Assembly (NCBI RefSeq): GCF_013378445.1
Contig: NZ_JABXYK010000010.1
Location: 159,683 to 223,682 of the forward strand
From: Mycoplana rhizolycopersici
GTDB lineage: Bacteria; Pseudomonadota; Alphaproteobacteria; Rhizobiales; Rhizobiaceae
Length of the DNA stretch: 64,000 nucleotides
Direction: 5' to 3'
Shown here piece after piece: positions 45,950 through 54,580 of this stretch. Below the pieces are notes generated by a model that had not been told where the DNA came from, ran no database searches, and worked only from the letters and a program-made list of their open reading frames with translations. Positions within the stretch are counted from its first letter, which is position 1, and the number at the start of each line of letters is the position of its first letter. A program made the translations under genes and the position numbers.

Positions 45950-46873
45950 ATGGATTTTCTGATCGGCTGGATTGCCATCATTCCGAATTATGCAACGCCG
46001 CTGGTGCTTGCGAGCCTCGGGCTCATCATCTGCGAACGTGCGGGCATCCTCAATCTCGGCGCGGAAGGCCTCATGGCTGTCGGCGCGATGAGCGCGGCAA
46101 TCGCCGTTCTCTTCGGCAACGATCCCTGGGCGGCCCTGGCCGTGGGGGCGACCGCGGCAATGGCGCTCGCATTCCTTTTCGGCGTGGCGACGGTCGTGCT
46201 GCGCGCCGACCAGACGCTCTCGGGTCTCGCCGTCGTCGCAATCGGCCTCGGGCTGACCGGTGTCGTCGGTCGGCCCTATGTCCAGAAGACCTTCGTCGGC
46301 ATCCCCAATCTCGGCGACATCTTCGCCCTGGAGCGCGATACCACCTTGGGAAGAATTGTGGCGGTTCAGGATCCGATTACCCTGGCACTGCCGGTCACGG
46401 TGGGCCTCCTGTGGTGGTGGCTCATGCGCAGTCGCAGCGGCCTGCGACTGCGTGCCGTCGGCGAGAATCCGGCGGCCGCGGACGTCGCCGGCGTGGATGT
46501 GCAGATCGTTCAGCTTGGCGCGGTGCTCGCCTCTGGCCTGCTTTGCGGTCTCGCCGGAGCCTACCTCTCGGTGGCGACCAGCCATGTGTGGGTGGAGGGC
46601 ATGGTCGCCTCGCGCGGCTGGGTGGCCGTCGCGCTCGTCATCTTCGCGCGCTGGAATCCGGCCCGTGCCCTCGTTGGTGCGCTCGTCTTCGGCAGCGCCG
46701 ACGCGCTGGTTCCCCGGCTGCAGGCGGTTGGCGCCGACATTCCGGTCTATCTGATGATGACCCTGCCCTATCTGCTGACCCTGCTCGTGCTTGTCATCGG
46801 TTCGATCAGTGGGCGGCGTTCTGGCGAACCCGCATTTCTCGGGCGGATCTACCTGCGCCAGGACAAGCATTAG
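45950..46873 (+). CDS. BMP-type ABC transporter permease (YufQ-like)
   Basis: This 307-residue permease starts MDFLIGWIAIIPNYATPLVLASLG and has ERAGILNLGAEGLMAVGAMS, the family signature, and RLRAVGENPAAADVAGVDV. GGAAGG precedes the start, 18 bases after the previous stop. It ends the transporter operon; no enzyme gene follows on this strand. Confidence 0.9.
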   Translation: MDFLIGWIAIIPNYATPLVLASLGLIICERAGILNLGAEGLMAVGAMSAAIAVLFGNDPWAALAVGATAAMALAFLFGVATVVLRADQTLSGLAVVAIGLGLTGVVGRPYVQKTFVGIPNLGDIFALERDTTLGRIVAVQDPITLALPVTVGLLWWWLMRSRSGLRLRAVGENPAAADVAGVDVQIVQLGAVLASGLLCGLAGAYLSVATSHVWVEGMVASRGWVAVALVIFARWNPARALVGALVFGSADALVPRLQAVGADIPVYLMMTLPYLLTLLVLVIGSISGRRSGEPAFLGRIYLRQDKH

Positions 46874-47019
46874 GGATCTGGATTTTCCTTTAGCTTGGTG
46901 GCCACGCCTCATTATCTGAGGCGTATTCGTGGTCTTACGAAGTCGATTGTTTTTCTGTGCGGGGGCGGTGCCCCATCGGAAACAGTTGTCGGTTCCGTTC
47001 CGGCCGCCAGGTCCGCGAA

Positions 47020-47043
47020 CGGCCCGCCGGTTGGGGCGGGCCG
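47020..47043 (-). terminator. Hairpin after the TRAP transporter operon
   Basis: CGGCCCGCC and GGCGGGCCG form a 9-base-pair GC stem 14 bases past the minus-strand stop. No strong T tract follows, so termination may be Rho-assisted. Confidence 0.5.
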
Positions 47044-47056
47044 AACTGCGCCGGTC

Positions 47057-48151
47057 TTAGCGGTACGGGTAACCCGCCTTCTGCATGATGGTGGAGTATT
47101 TCTTGAACGCTTCCACGACCTTGCCGGAGCGGGGGCTGGAGGACGCCACTTCGTCCCAGAAGCCTTCGCTGTCCTTGACGACCTGGTCCCATTCTTCTGG
47201 CGGCAGCGCCGTCAGTTCCATCTTCTCTCCCTCGACGCGCAGCTTCGCTTCGCCCCCCCAGTACCAGATGTCGCGGTAGTAGTGCGACTGGTCGATGGTG
47301 ATGCGGAAGAGTTCCTGCAGCTGAGGCGGGACCTTCTCCCAGCTTGCGGTGTTGGCGAAATAGCTGCCGAACCAGGCGCCGGTGACGGAGTTCGTCAGCG
47401 CATATTTGCAGACATCCGCCCAGCCCACTTCATAGGCTTCGGTGAAGCCGCACCAGGCAACGCCGTCGAGTTCGCCCGTCTGCAGGGCGACTTCGACGTT
47501 GTCCCATGGAATCGTCACCGGAACCAGGCCGTAACGCGACAGGAAGCGGCCGGCGGTCGGCACGCCGAACACGCGCAGGCCGTTCATGTCGGCAAGGCTG
47601 CGGATCGGCTTGTCGACGGTGAAGATGTGCAGCGGATCCCAGGCGCCGGTGGAAAGCCAGGTGACGTTGTCGACTTCCGCATAGGCTTCTTCCCAGATTT
47701 CCTTCAATCCGTAGTACTTGAACAGCGCCGGCACATCGAGGCTGTAGCGGGTTGCGAAGGGGAAGTAGCCGCCGAAGACGGCGATATCGACCGGCGAGGC
47801 CATGGTCGCCTCGTCCGACTGCACGGCATCGATCGTGCCGCTCTGCAGGGCGCGGAAGAGGTCGGCGGTCGGCACGAGCTGATCGGCGTAGTAAAGTTCG
47901 ATTTCCATCTCGCCGTTTGCAGCCTTGTTGAAGGCTTCGATCTGCGGCTTGATCACGTGGGCGCCGAGCGGCGCGCCGGAATAGGTCTGGAGACGCCACT
48001 TGATCGGCCCGCTCTGGGCGTTGACATAGGGTGCTGCAAGCGTCGAGCCTGCCACGACCGCCCCGGCACCGAGCCCCGATTTCGTCAGGAAATGACGGCG
48101 CGTCGAAAGAATTTTTTCGGATGGGCTTTGATCGGCCTTTTCTTTTGTCAT
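47057..48151 (-). CDS. TRAP transporter substrate-binding protein (DctP family)
   Basis: This 364-residue protein is exported by a twin-arginine signal (STRRHFLTKSGLGAGAVVAG) and has the DctP/SmoM-type fold. The conserved Arg region lies in LADMNGLRVFGVPTAGRFL, followed by the ligand loop GELDGVAWCGFTEAY. This branch often binds 2-oxo acids or mannitol/chloroaromatic carboxylates. It lies 46 bases after the large permease gene; the order small permease, large permease, binding protein forms a complete TRAP system. No catabolic gene is attached, so the substrate is unassigned. Confidence 0.88.
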   Translation of the reverse strand: MTKEKADQSPSEKILSTRRHFLTKSGLGAGAVVAGSTLAAPYVNAQSGPIKWRLQTYSGAPLGAHVIKPQIEAFNKAANGEMEIELYYADQLVPTADLFRALQSGTIDAVQSDEATMASPVDIAVFGGYFPFATRYSLDVPALFKYYGLKEIWEEAYAEVDNVTWLSTGAWDPLHIFTVDKPIRSLADMNGLRVFGVPTAGRFLSRYGLVPVTIPWDNVEVALQTGELDGVAWCGFTEAYEVGWADVCKYALTNSVTGAWFGSYFANTASWEKVPPQLQELFRITIDQSHYYRDIWYWGGEAKLRVEGEKMELTALPPEEWDQVVKDSEGFWDEVASSSPRSGKVVEAFKKYSTIMQKAGYPYR

Positions 48152-48197
48152 TTTTGTTCTCCTCTGAGGTTGAAACGGGTGGCTGATCCCGGATGGA

Positions 48198-49535
48198 TCA
48201 ACCCTTCACATTCATCTGTTCGGGAAGCCAGAGCGCGAGACCTGGGAAGATCATCACCAGCGCGATGGTCAGCACCATGATGGCGGCGAACGGCCAGATC
48301 GAACGGTAGATGTCGATCAGCGTGATTTCCTTCGGCGCCAGCGAGCGCATCAGGAAGAGGTTGTAGCCGAATGGCGGGGTGATGTAGGCGATCTGGCAGG
48401 TGATCGTGTAGAGCACGCCGTACCAGATGAGCTGGTTGTCGAAGCCGAGGTCGAGCACCTTCACCAGTGGGATATAGAGCGGGGCGACGATGACCAGCAT
48501 GGCCGTGTCGTCAAGGAACATGCCCATGACGATGAAGCTCAGCTGCATCATGATGATGACGGTCCAAGGCGACAGATCCCACTGCCGGATAAAGAGATTC
48601 TCGACCGCTTTTACTGCTCCGAGCCCGTCGAAGACCGCGCCGAAGGCGAGCGCTGCCAGGATGAGCCACATGAACATGCAGGAGACACCGAGCGTTTGCA
48701 TGGACGTGTTGCGGATGAGCTTCCAGTCGAAGCGCCCCTTTGCGATCGCGGCGATTGTCGCGGCGGTCGCGCCGACGGCCGAACTTTCGACGAGGCTGGT
48801 GTAGCCGAAGACGAACAGTCCGGTCATGAAGAAGAAGATGGCGAAGGGAATGATGCCCGCGCGCGCCAGTGCGAGCTTTTCGCGCAGGGGCATATTGAGT
48901 TCCTCATCGCTCACGGTCGGGGCGAGCTTCGGGTTCATCCGCGCGCGGATGACGATATAGATGATGAACAGCGTCGCCATCAGAAGCCCGGGAACGACAC
49001 CGGCGAACCAGAGCTTGGAGACGGGCTGACGAGCGATCATGCCGTAGAGCACAAGTACGACCGACGGCGGAATGAGGATGCCGAGCGACGAACCGCCCTG
49101 TACCACGCCCGAGATAAGCACCTTGTCGTAGCCACGGCGGATCATTTCCGGCAGTGCGATGGTGGCGCCGATCGCCATGCCGGCAACCGAAAGCCCGTTC
49201 ATTGCCGATATAATGACCATGAGGAAGATCGTGCCGACGGCGAGACCTCCGGTGAACCGGCCGAACCACACATGCAGCATCTTGTAGAGATCTTCGGCGA
49301 TGCCTGCCTCGGCCAGGATGTAGCCCATGTAGATGAACATGGGCAGCGTCAGCATGGCGTACCAGTTGAAGAGCTTGAAGACCTGGTTGAACGGCAGTTC
49401 GATAGCGCCAGGCCCATAAAGCAGAAGGGCAGCCGCCGAGGCGACGAAGCCAATGGCTGCAAAGACGCGTTGGCCGGTTGCCAGCAGCAACATCATCGAC
49501 GCGAACATCAAGAGCGCGATCATTTCATAGCTCAT
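48198..49535 (-). CDS. TRAP transporter large permease subunit (DctM)
   Basis: This 445-residue polytopic protein of the DctM family starts MSYEMIALLMFASMMLLLATGQ and has the motifs GGSSLGILIPPSVVLVLYG and FLDDTAMLVIVAPLYIPLV. The ATG at 49535 overlaps the dctQ-like stop (ATGA) and follows AAAAGGAGC. It performs sodium-coupled solute translocation. Confidence 0.92.
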   Translation of the reverse strand: MSYEMIALLMFASMMLLLATGQRVFAAIGFVASAAALLLYGPGAIELPFNQVFKLFNWYAMLTLPMFIYMGYILAEAGIAEDLYKMLHVWFGRFTGGLAVGTIFLMVIISAMNGLSVAGMAIGATIALPEMIRRGYDKVLISGVVQGGSSLGILIPPSVVLVLYGMIARQPVSKLWFAGVVPGLLMATLFIIYIVIRARMNPKLAPTVSDEELNMPLREKLALARAGIIPFAIFFFMTGLFVFGYTSLVESSAVGATAATIAAIAKGRFDWKLIRNTSMQTLGVSCMFMWLILAALAFGAVFDGLGAVKAVENLFIRQWDLSPWTVIIMMQLSFIVMGMFLDDTAMLVIVAPLYIPLVKVLDLGFDNQLIWYGVLYTITCQIAYITPPFGYNLFLMRSLAPKEITLIDIYRSIWPFAAIMVLTIALVMIFPGLALWLPEQMNVKG

Positions 49536-50044
49536 GCGAGCTCCTTTTCGCGCAGCGTATCGATATGCTTGAAGACTTCCGCAATCGACTGCATCAGCAT
49601 CAGGATGAGACAGGCCACCAGCAGCGACTTGATCGGAATGACCGACGGATTCCAAATGGAGAAACGCTTCTCATTCGTCTCGATCGCATAGATCAGGCTG
49701 GAGATGCTGCCGATAAGCAGCACGGCGAGGTAGAAGATCATGCAGCCGATCGTCGCGAGATCGATGCGGGCCTTGCCGCGTGTCGAAAGCGTCGAGTACC
49801 AGAGGTCCATTCGGACATGCGAATTGTTCTTGATCGTGATCGGGCCGCCCATGAAGTAATAGGCCGCGAGTATGAACTGGGTGAGTTCCACGGCCCAGTG
49901 CACGGGCATCTTGATCAGGTTTCGTGTGATGGCGTCGAAGATAAGTGCCCCGCCCATTAGGAAAATCAGCGAAGCGGCCAGGTAGCCGACATAGTCGGAA
50001 ATCCTGTCCATCATCCGCACGTAACTGGCGATCAGACCACGCAT
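49532..50044 (-). CDS. TRAP transporter small permease subunit (DctQ)
   Basis: This 170-residue membrane protein has four hydrophobic segments and the DctQ motifs RNLIKMPVHWAVELTQ and NSHVRMDLWYSTLS. I chose the ATG at 50044, preceded by a G-rich ribosome-binding stretch; an in-frame ATG at 50089 adds a charged leader. It is the first gene of the TRAP operon, divergent from the DeoR gene. Confidence 0.88.
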   Translation of the reverse strand: MRGLIASYVRMMDRISDYVGYLAASLIFLMGGALIFDAITRNLIKMPVHWAVELTQFILAAYYFMGGPITIKNNSHVRMDLWYSTLSTRGKARIDLATIGCMIFYLAVLLIGSISSLIYAIETNEKRFSIWNPSVIPIKSLLVACLILMLMQSIAEVFKHIDTLREKELA

Positions 50045-50673
50045 CGGTAGCCCCCCGCCCTCAATGCTGCGTCTTTCGAATTCACGCATTCACTCCATTT
50101 GCCGGTCGATTTCTGGCAACGGGACCGCGATATGCCTTCGCGGCAGCCGGAATTTTTCAGGAGGGTACAAGCGGGCGCAAAGCCGCGACTTCGCCATACG
50201 ATCGAACTTCGGTGGACCGAATGGTCATTCCAACAAATAGGTTCGGTACGCCGCGAGCGGTGCCCGGGAAGGAGTGCGTCCGCCCCCTTCTTCGTACCTG
50301 GTACGCCTGCGGCGCTAAGGCGAAAAGGGTGATATCTGGATCTGAAACATTGCGTTCCCCAACGGCTGCATTTGGTCAGCTATGCGTGTCTGTTTTTTTC
50401 ACTGCACCCCCGCACTCTAGCCGGTTCGGCGGAGAAGAAAAGTCCAATTTTCATAATAATTGCCCATTCGGGTAATTTTAGGCGCCAGGTTTTGTTGTTT
50501 CAGTCATTTCTCATTCTCGAAATTGACCGAACGGGTGTTGTGGCGTACAAGGCAGGTGAGCCTGGAGGGCGCATGCCGGGTAACTGCTGCGGCGAGCCTC
50601 CGTCGATGCAGCGCTTGTATGTCGGGCAGCTTCTTGCCATAAGCCCGCCGCAAACACGGTGCCAGAGGGTGCA
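50045..50673. other. Long divergent regulatory region between TRAP and DeoR genes
   Basis: About 630 bases without a convincing gene lie between the divergent TRAP operon and the DeoR gene. The stretch near 50388-50530 is AT-rich and contains an inverted repeat (50458-50477) and TTTCTCATTCTCGAAATT, plausible regulator-binding sequence. Confidence 0.45.
50458..50477. promoter_or_regulatory. Inverted repeat, possible DeoR operator
   Basis: AATTGCCC and GGGTAATT form an imperfect palindrome (one mismatch) around ATTC in an AT-rich stretch, about 200 bases upstream of the DeoR start. Only position and symmetry support an operator role. Confidence 0.3.
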
Positions 50674-51480
50674 ATGACCGAAGGCGGGCTTCGGCTGGGG
50701 GATAACTTGCAACCATCACAGCGCTACGAGGAAATAGGACGCCTTCTTGACCATTCAGGCGAGATGGCGGTCGAGGAGTTTGCCGAGCGGCTCGGCGTAT
50801 CGCGCGAAACCATCCGCCGCGATCTTTCACGGCTCGACGCGATGGGCAAGCTACGCAAGTTTCACGGCGGCGCCCGGTCGGTGGCGCGGTCGGGGGCGGC
50901 CATCGAAAAGGAAGGTCCGTTCGCGCACCGAATGGCCGAAAACGCCGAGGCGAAGATCAGGATAGGAAAAGCCGCGAGCCGCCTGTTCGCGCGCGACGAT
51001 TCCCTTTTCATCGATACCGGCAGCACGACGATTGCGATGGCGCAGGCGTTGGCCAAGCTGCAGGGACTGGTCGTGATCACGAATTCGCCGCGTATTGCCG
51101 CGACGGTCGCGGACAACGGCAGCCATAAGGTCTTTCTCATCGGTGGCGCCTACGGAGCCGATGCGGGGGAAAGCCTTGGTGCGCTGGCGCTGGAGCAGAT
51201 CGCCAAGTTTCGCGCTCGCCACGTCGTTCTGACGATCGGTGCAATTGATGAGACGTCGATCATGGATTTCGACGTGCAGGAAGCGGAAATCGCCAAGGCC
51301 ATGATCGAGCGGGCCGAGCGGATCACGGTGCTGGCAGATCACAGCAAGTTCGATCGGCGCGCCGTCTTCGAAGTGGCATCGCTTTCCGAAGTCGATACGC
51401 TCGTCACGGATGTTCGGCCGCCTGCGGCCATGGTGGACGCGCTGACATCGGCAGGTGTCGAACTGATCGTCGCCGATTGA
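50674..51480 (+). CDS. DeoR-family transcriptional regulator
   Basis: This 268-residue protein has the DeoR winged helix (residues about 15-70, VEEFAERLGVSRETIRRDLSRL, GKLRKFHGGA) and the sugar-isomerase-like sensor domain (SLFIDTGSTTIAMAQAL, VFLIGGAYGADAGESLG, LADHSKFDRRAVFEV). Family members sense sugar phosphates. The ATG at 50674 follows AGAGGG; the GTG 15 bases upstream is less likely. It is divergent from the TRAP operon, its most likely target. Confidence 0.9.
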   Translation: MTEGGLRLGDNLQPSQRYEEIGRLLDHSGEMAVEEFAERLGVSRETIRRDLSRLDAMGKLRKFHGGARSVARSGAAIEKEGPFAHRMAENAEAKIRIGKAASRLFARDDSLFIDTGSTTIAMAQALAKLQGLVVITNSPRIAATVADNGSHKVFLIGGAYGADAGESLGALALEQIAKFRARHVVLTIGAIDETSIMDFDVQEAEIAKAMIERAERITVLADHSKFDRRAVFEVASLSEVDTLVTDVRPPAAMVDALTSAGVELIVAD

Positions 51481-51962
51481 GGCTCGTGAAGCCCCGGATT
51501 GGCGTGCCGAGGGTGCGAACTAAAGCTTGCGTGCTTCACGCCGCCGCCCGCGCATCGATGCCAACCACATTCCCGCCAAGAGAGCCGGCCCGATGGGCCG
51601 CGCAGCCCTTGCATGGCCGGCTGTCGCGGTCGCCTTGGGAGGCTTTCCGTGGTCCGCCGTACCGTGGACCGAGCCGCGTCTACCGTATGCCCGCCGCACT
51701 GTCGACGGCGAAACTTCGTCCACCGCTTGGACGTGATTTTGACGTTTGCGCTCCTGTATTTGGTTGATCGCTGCGCGGCGTGTGAACTGCACGGCACGGC
51801 GCGTGCATTCCCCTTCCGCATACAGAACTCGTTCGTTTGCGCCGCCGCTCGCTGGCGCAATACCGTGCGGATCGGTATATTACCCATAGTCTCCCGTATG
51901 ATACTGCGATCGATGCAGGAGGAGGCGTAGCTTTTCCCGGTGTCTGGCTGTGGAGAACCCCA
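51481..51962. other. Intergenic region, no gene recognised
   Basis: These 482 bases hold only short frames without family resemblance. The last 80 bases contain the probable promoter of the following small gene. Confidence 0.4.
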
Positions 51963-52427
51963 ATGACCGACAAGCCGAATCCGAGCAGTGCCGTCGTCAG
52001 TGCCGAGGATCTGCGCAGGCAGATGCTCGAAACACAACTTGCCGACATGGAGAAAGAGGACAAGCTGAGAGAGCGCAAACGGGAGGAACTGGCGAAGTTC
52101 ACCGATGATTTCTTCAACAAGCATGTCGGCCCTCAGGAACAGAGCCTGATCCGCAACGTGGTGGCGCGTGCGGTGAAGGATGGAAAGATGGAAGCGCTCG
52201 TCTACACGTTTCCCTCCGACTTCTGCAGCGACAGCGGCCGCGCCATCAACAGTGCAGACCCCGATTGGCCGCAGACCCTTCAAGGCAAGGCCAAGGAACT
52301 CTACGATCGCTTCAAGGAAGTGGCTCAACCTCAAGGATACCGGCTGAAGGCCATGGTGATCAACTTTCCCGGCGGCGTGCCTGGTGATATCGGCTTCTAT
52401 TTGAACTGGGAGCCGCCCGCCGCGTAG
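51963..52427 (+). CDS. Conserved-looking hypothetical protein, charged
   Basis: This 154-residue soluble protein has a highly charged helix at residues 15-55 (DLRRQMLETQLADMEKEDK, LRERKREELAKFTDDFF), probably a coiled coil. A compact C-terminal domain follows with VYTFPSDFCSDSGRAIN and VINFPGGVPGDIGFYLNW. I do not recognise a family. The ATG at 51963 is followed by normal codon use; a frame reaching back to 51837 lacks a ribosome-binding site. It stands alone between the DeoR and AI-2E-family genes. Confidence 0.65.
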   Translation: MTDKPNPSSAVVSAEDLRRQMLETQLADMEKEDKLRERKREELAKFTDDFFNKHVGPQEQSLIRNVVARAVKDGKMEALVYTFPSDFCSDSGRAINSADPDWPQTLQGKAKELYDRFKEVAQPQGYRLKAMVINFPGGVPGDIGFYLNWEPPAA

Positions 52428-52561
52428 ATCGCATCACGCTCCGCGGCTAGGCCCGGCGTGCTCCGGGGCGGTGCGCGCGCCATCTCCCGGTATCGGATTT
52501 GACGCCGGGGGAGTCGAGGTTCAGGCTCGTCGCAAGCGTCATAGCATGTGATCCGGTTGCC

Positions 52562-53686
52562 ATGGGGAAGGCCATGAACGACGCTCCCTACCCCGCCCCG
52601 CAAGCCGAGAGCGGCGGCCCTGCGGCGATCGAACCGCGCATCACCGATTTCGTGCGGCTCGGCGTTCTGGCGCTGTTTGCCTATTGGTCCTATACCCTGG
52701 TGGCGCCCTTCCTCGTGATCGTGATCTGGGCGGCGATACTGACGGTCGCGCTCTATCCGTGCTATCGCGCTCTGCGCGTCGCACTTGGCGGGAGCAGGCG
52801 CCTTGCCGCGATCATGCTCACCTTCATCAGCCTCGGCATCATCATCGGGCCGCTCGCGGCCATCGCCCTGAACTTCATCGAAGCGACGCACTGGGTGCTT
52901 GCGAAGATCGAAAGCGGGTCGCTCAAGATCCCGGCCCCATCGGAGAGCGTCCGCGCCTGGCCGGTGATGGGTGAAAAGCTGTATGAGGCCTGGAACCTGG
53001 CGTCGAGCAATCTGGCTGGCATGATCCAGCGATTTGAACCGACGTTCATGCAGGCAGGAGGCTACGTCATCGGCAAGGCGGCCGGGTTCGGGCTCGACCT
53101 TATCGGGTTTATGGCGTCGGTGATTGTCGCCGGCTTCATGTTCGGACACGGGGAGCAACTGGCTGCGTCCGTAGGTCGCGTCGCCGAGCGCGTCGGTGGA
53201 GACCGCGGCATCGGTTTCATGGGCCTGGCGGGTGCGACCATTCGAAGCGTCGCAACGGGTGTGATCGGCGTCGCCCTTCTGCAGTCGTTTCTTGTCGGCG
53301 TCGTGCTCTATCTCTTCCAGGTGCCCGCCTCCGGCGGATTGACATTCGCCGTCATGATCCTGTGCATCGTGCAGATCGGGCCGGCGCCGGTTTTGCTGCC
53401 AATCGTCATATGGGCCTGGATCACCAAGGATTTCACCTATGCGCTCGGGCTCACGCTGCTTCTGGTGCCAGTGGCAGCGCTCGACAACGTCATAAAGCCC
53501 ATCCTTGTCTCGCGCGGCCTTTCGACCCCCATGCTGGTCATCCTGATGGGCGTCATCGGCGGCACGCTTTCCTATGGCCTGATCGGGCTTTTCCTCGGGC
53601 CGATCGTGCTCAGCGTCTTCTACGATCTGCTCATCGCCTGGGTTAAGGTGGCGCCTGCGCGCCGGGACGATGGCCCACCTGCCTGA
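52562..53686 (+). CDS. AI-2E transporter family membrane protein
   Basis: This 374-residue protein of the AI-2E/PerM/YdiK permease family has hydrophobic pairs near residues 30-85 and a cluster of segments from 190 to 360. The conserved GGLTFAVMILCIVQIGPAP and VIKPILVSRGLSTPMLVILMGVIGG stretches are clear. Members export autoinducer-2, sodium/protons or unknown solutes, so the name does not fix the cargo. Two starts are possible, 52562 and 52574; GGGGAA precedes the second. Confidence 0.85.
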   Translation: MGKAMNDAPYPAPQAESGGPAAIEPRITDFVRLGVLALFAYWSYTLVAPFLVIVIWAAILTVALYPCYRALRVALGGSRRLAAIMLTFISLGIIIGPLAAIALNFIEATHWVLAKIESGSLKIPAPSESVRAWPVMGEKLYEAWNLASSNLAGMIQRFEPTFMQAGGYVIGKAAGFGLDLIGFMASVIVAGFMFGHGEQLAASVGRVAERVGGDRGIGFMGLAGATIRSVATGVIGVALLQSFLVGVVLYLFQVPASGGLTFAVMILCIVQIGPAPVLLPIVIWAWITKDFTYALGLTLLLVPVAALDNVIKPILVSRGLSTPMLVILMGVIGGTLSYGLIGLFLGPIVLSVFYDLLIAWVKVAPARRDDGPPA

Positions 53687-53725
53687 ATACGTGGAGGGAC
53701 CGGTGCAGGATCCCGCTCCTCCGCC

Positions 53726-54550
53726 TCAGGCCACATCCGGCACGAACTTCAAAGGAAGCTTGTCTGGCTCGTAATTTTCCGGCCGTTTCTGGCGCTTGCC
53801 GAGATCAGGCACATCGAACTTTACCTTCTCGTAAGGGATCGACTTGAGAATGTGGGAAATGCAGTTGATACGCGCCCGCTTCTTGTCGTCGGACGGCACG
53901 ATCCACCATGGCGCATGCTCGGTATCCGTGGCCCGCAGCATTTCGTCATAAGCGCGCGAGTATTCCCACCACTTGCGATAGGATTCGACGTCCATGGGGC
54001 TCAACTTCCACTGTCGCACGGGGTCATCGATGCGGCGCCGGAATCGCCGCTCCTGCTCGTCCTCGCTGACTGTCATGAAGTACTTGAGAAGAATGGTTCC
54101 GCTTTCGATAATCGCGGCCTCGAAGCGCGGCGCCAGTTCGAGAAAGCGCCTTGCCTTCTTCTCACTGCAGAAGCCCATTACGCGGTCGACGCCGGCACGA
54201 TTGTACCAGCTGCGGTCAAAGATCACGATTTCTCCGCCGGCCGGCAAGTGGGCGATGTAGCGCTGCATGTACATCTGTGTCTTCTCGCGGTCGCTCGGCG
54301 CCGGCAGCGCGGCGACCCGAAAGACGCGTGGGCTGACGCGTTCGGTGATACGCTTGATGACGCCTCCCTTCCCCGCGGCGTCGCGTCCCTCGAAGATTAT
54401 CACGATGCGGGCTCCGGATTTCTTCACCCAGGCCTGCAGATGGGCGAGCTCGGTCTGCAGCTTTTCCATCTGCTTGTTGTAGTCCTGCACTTTCCCTCCC
54501 GCCTTGGCATCCGAATGGGGACCTGCGGCCTCTTCATGCTTCTTGTTCAT
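53726..54550 (-). CDS. ppk2: Polyphosphate kinase 2 (PPK2)
   Basis: This 274-residue single-domain PPK2 has Walker A FEGRDAAGKGGVIKRI, Walker B with the FDRSWYNRAGVDRVMGF lid region, and DDPVRQWKLSPMD near residue 185. Single-domain class I enzymes transfer phosphate between polyphosphate and nucleoside diphosphates. I chose the ATG at 54550, 7 bases after GAGGAGA; the frame's earlier TTG is less likely. It follows the SulP gene on the same strand, separated by about 30 bases, suggesting co-transcription. Confidence 0.92.
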   Translation of the reverse strand: MNKKHEEAAGPHSDAKAGGKVQDYNKQMEKLQTELAHLQAWVKKSGARIVIIFEGRDAAGKGGVIKRITERVSPRVFRVAALPAPSDREKTQMYMQRYIAHLPAGGEIVIFDRSWYNRAGVDRVMGFCSEKKARRFLELAPRFEAAIIESGTILLKYFMTVSEDEQERRFRRRIDDPVRQWKLSPMDVESYRKWWEYSRAYDEMLRATDTEHAPWWIVPSDDKKRARINCISHILKSIPYEKVKFDVPDLGKRQKRPENYEPDKLPLKFVPDVA

Positions 54551-54580
54551 CTCCAAGTCTCCTCAAGGTGAAACCATTGC

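Noticed and set aside
44918..46912. 664-codon minus-strand frame opposite the BMP permeases
   Set aside because: Very hydrophilic, repeat-poor shadow translation of two membrane-protein genes; no initiation signal.
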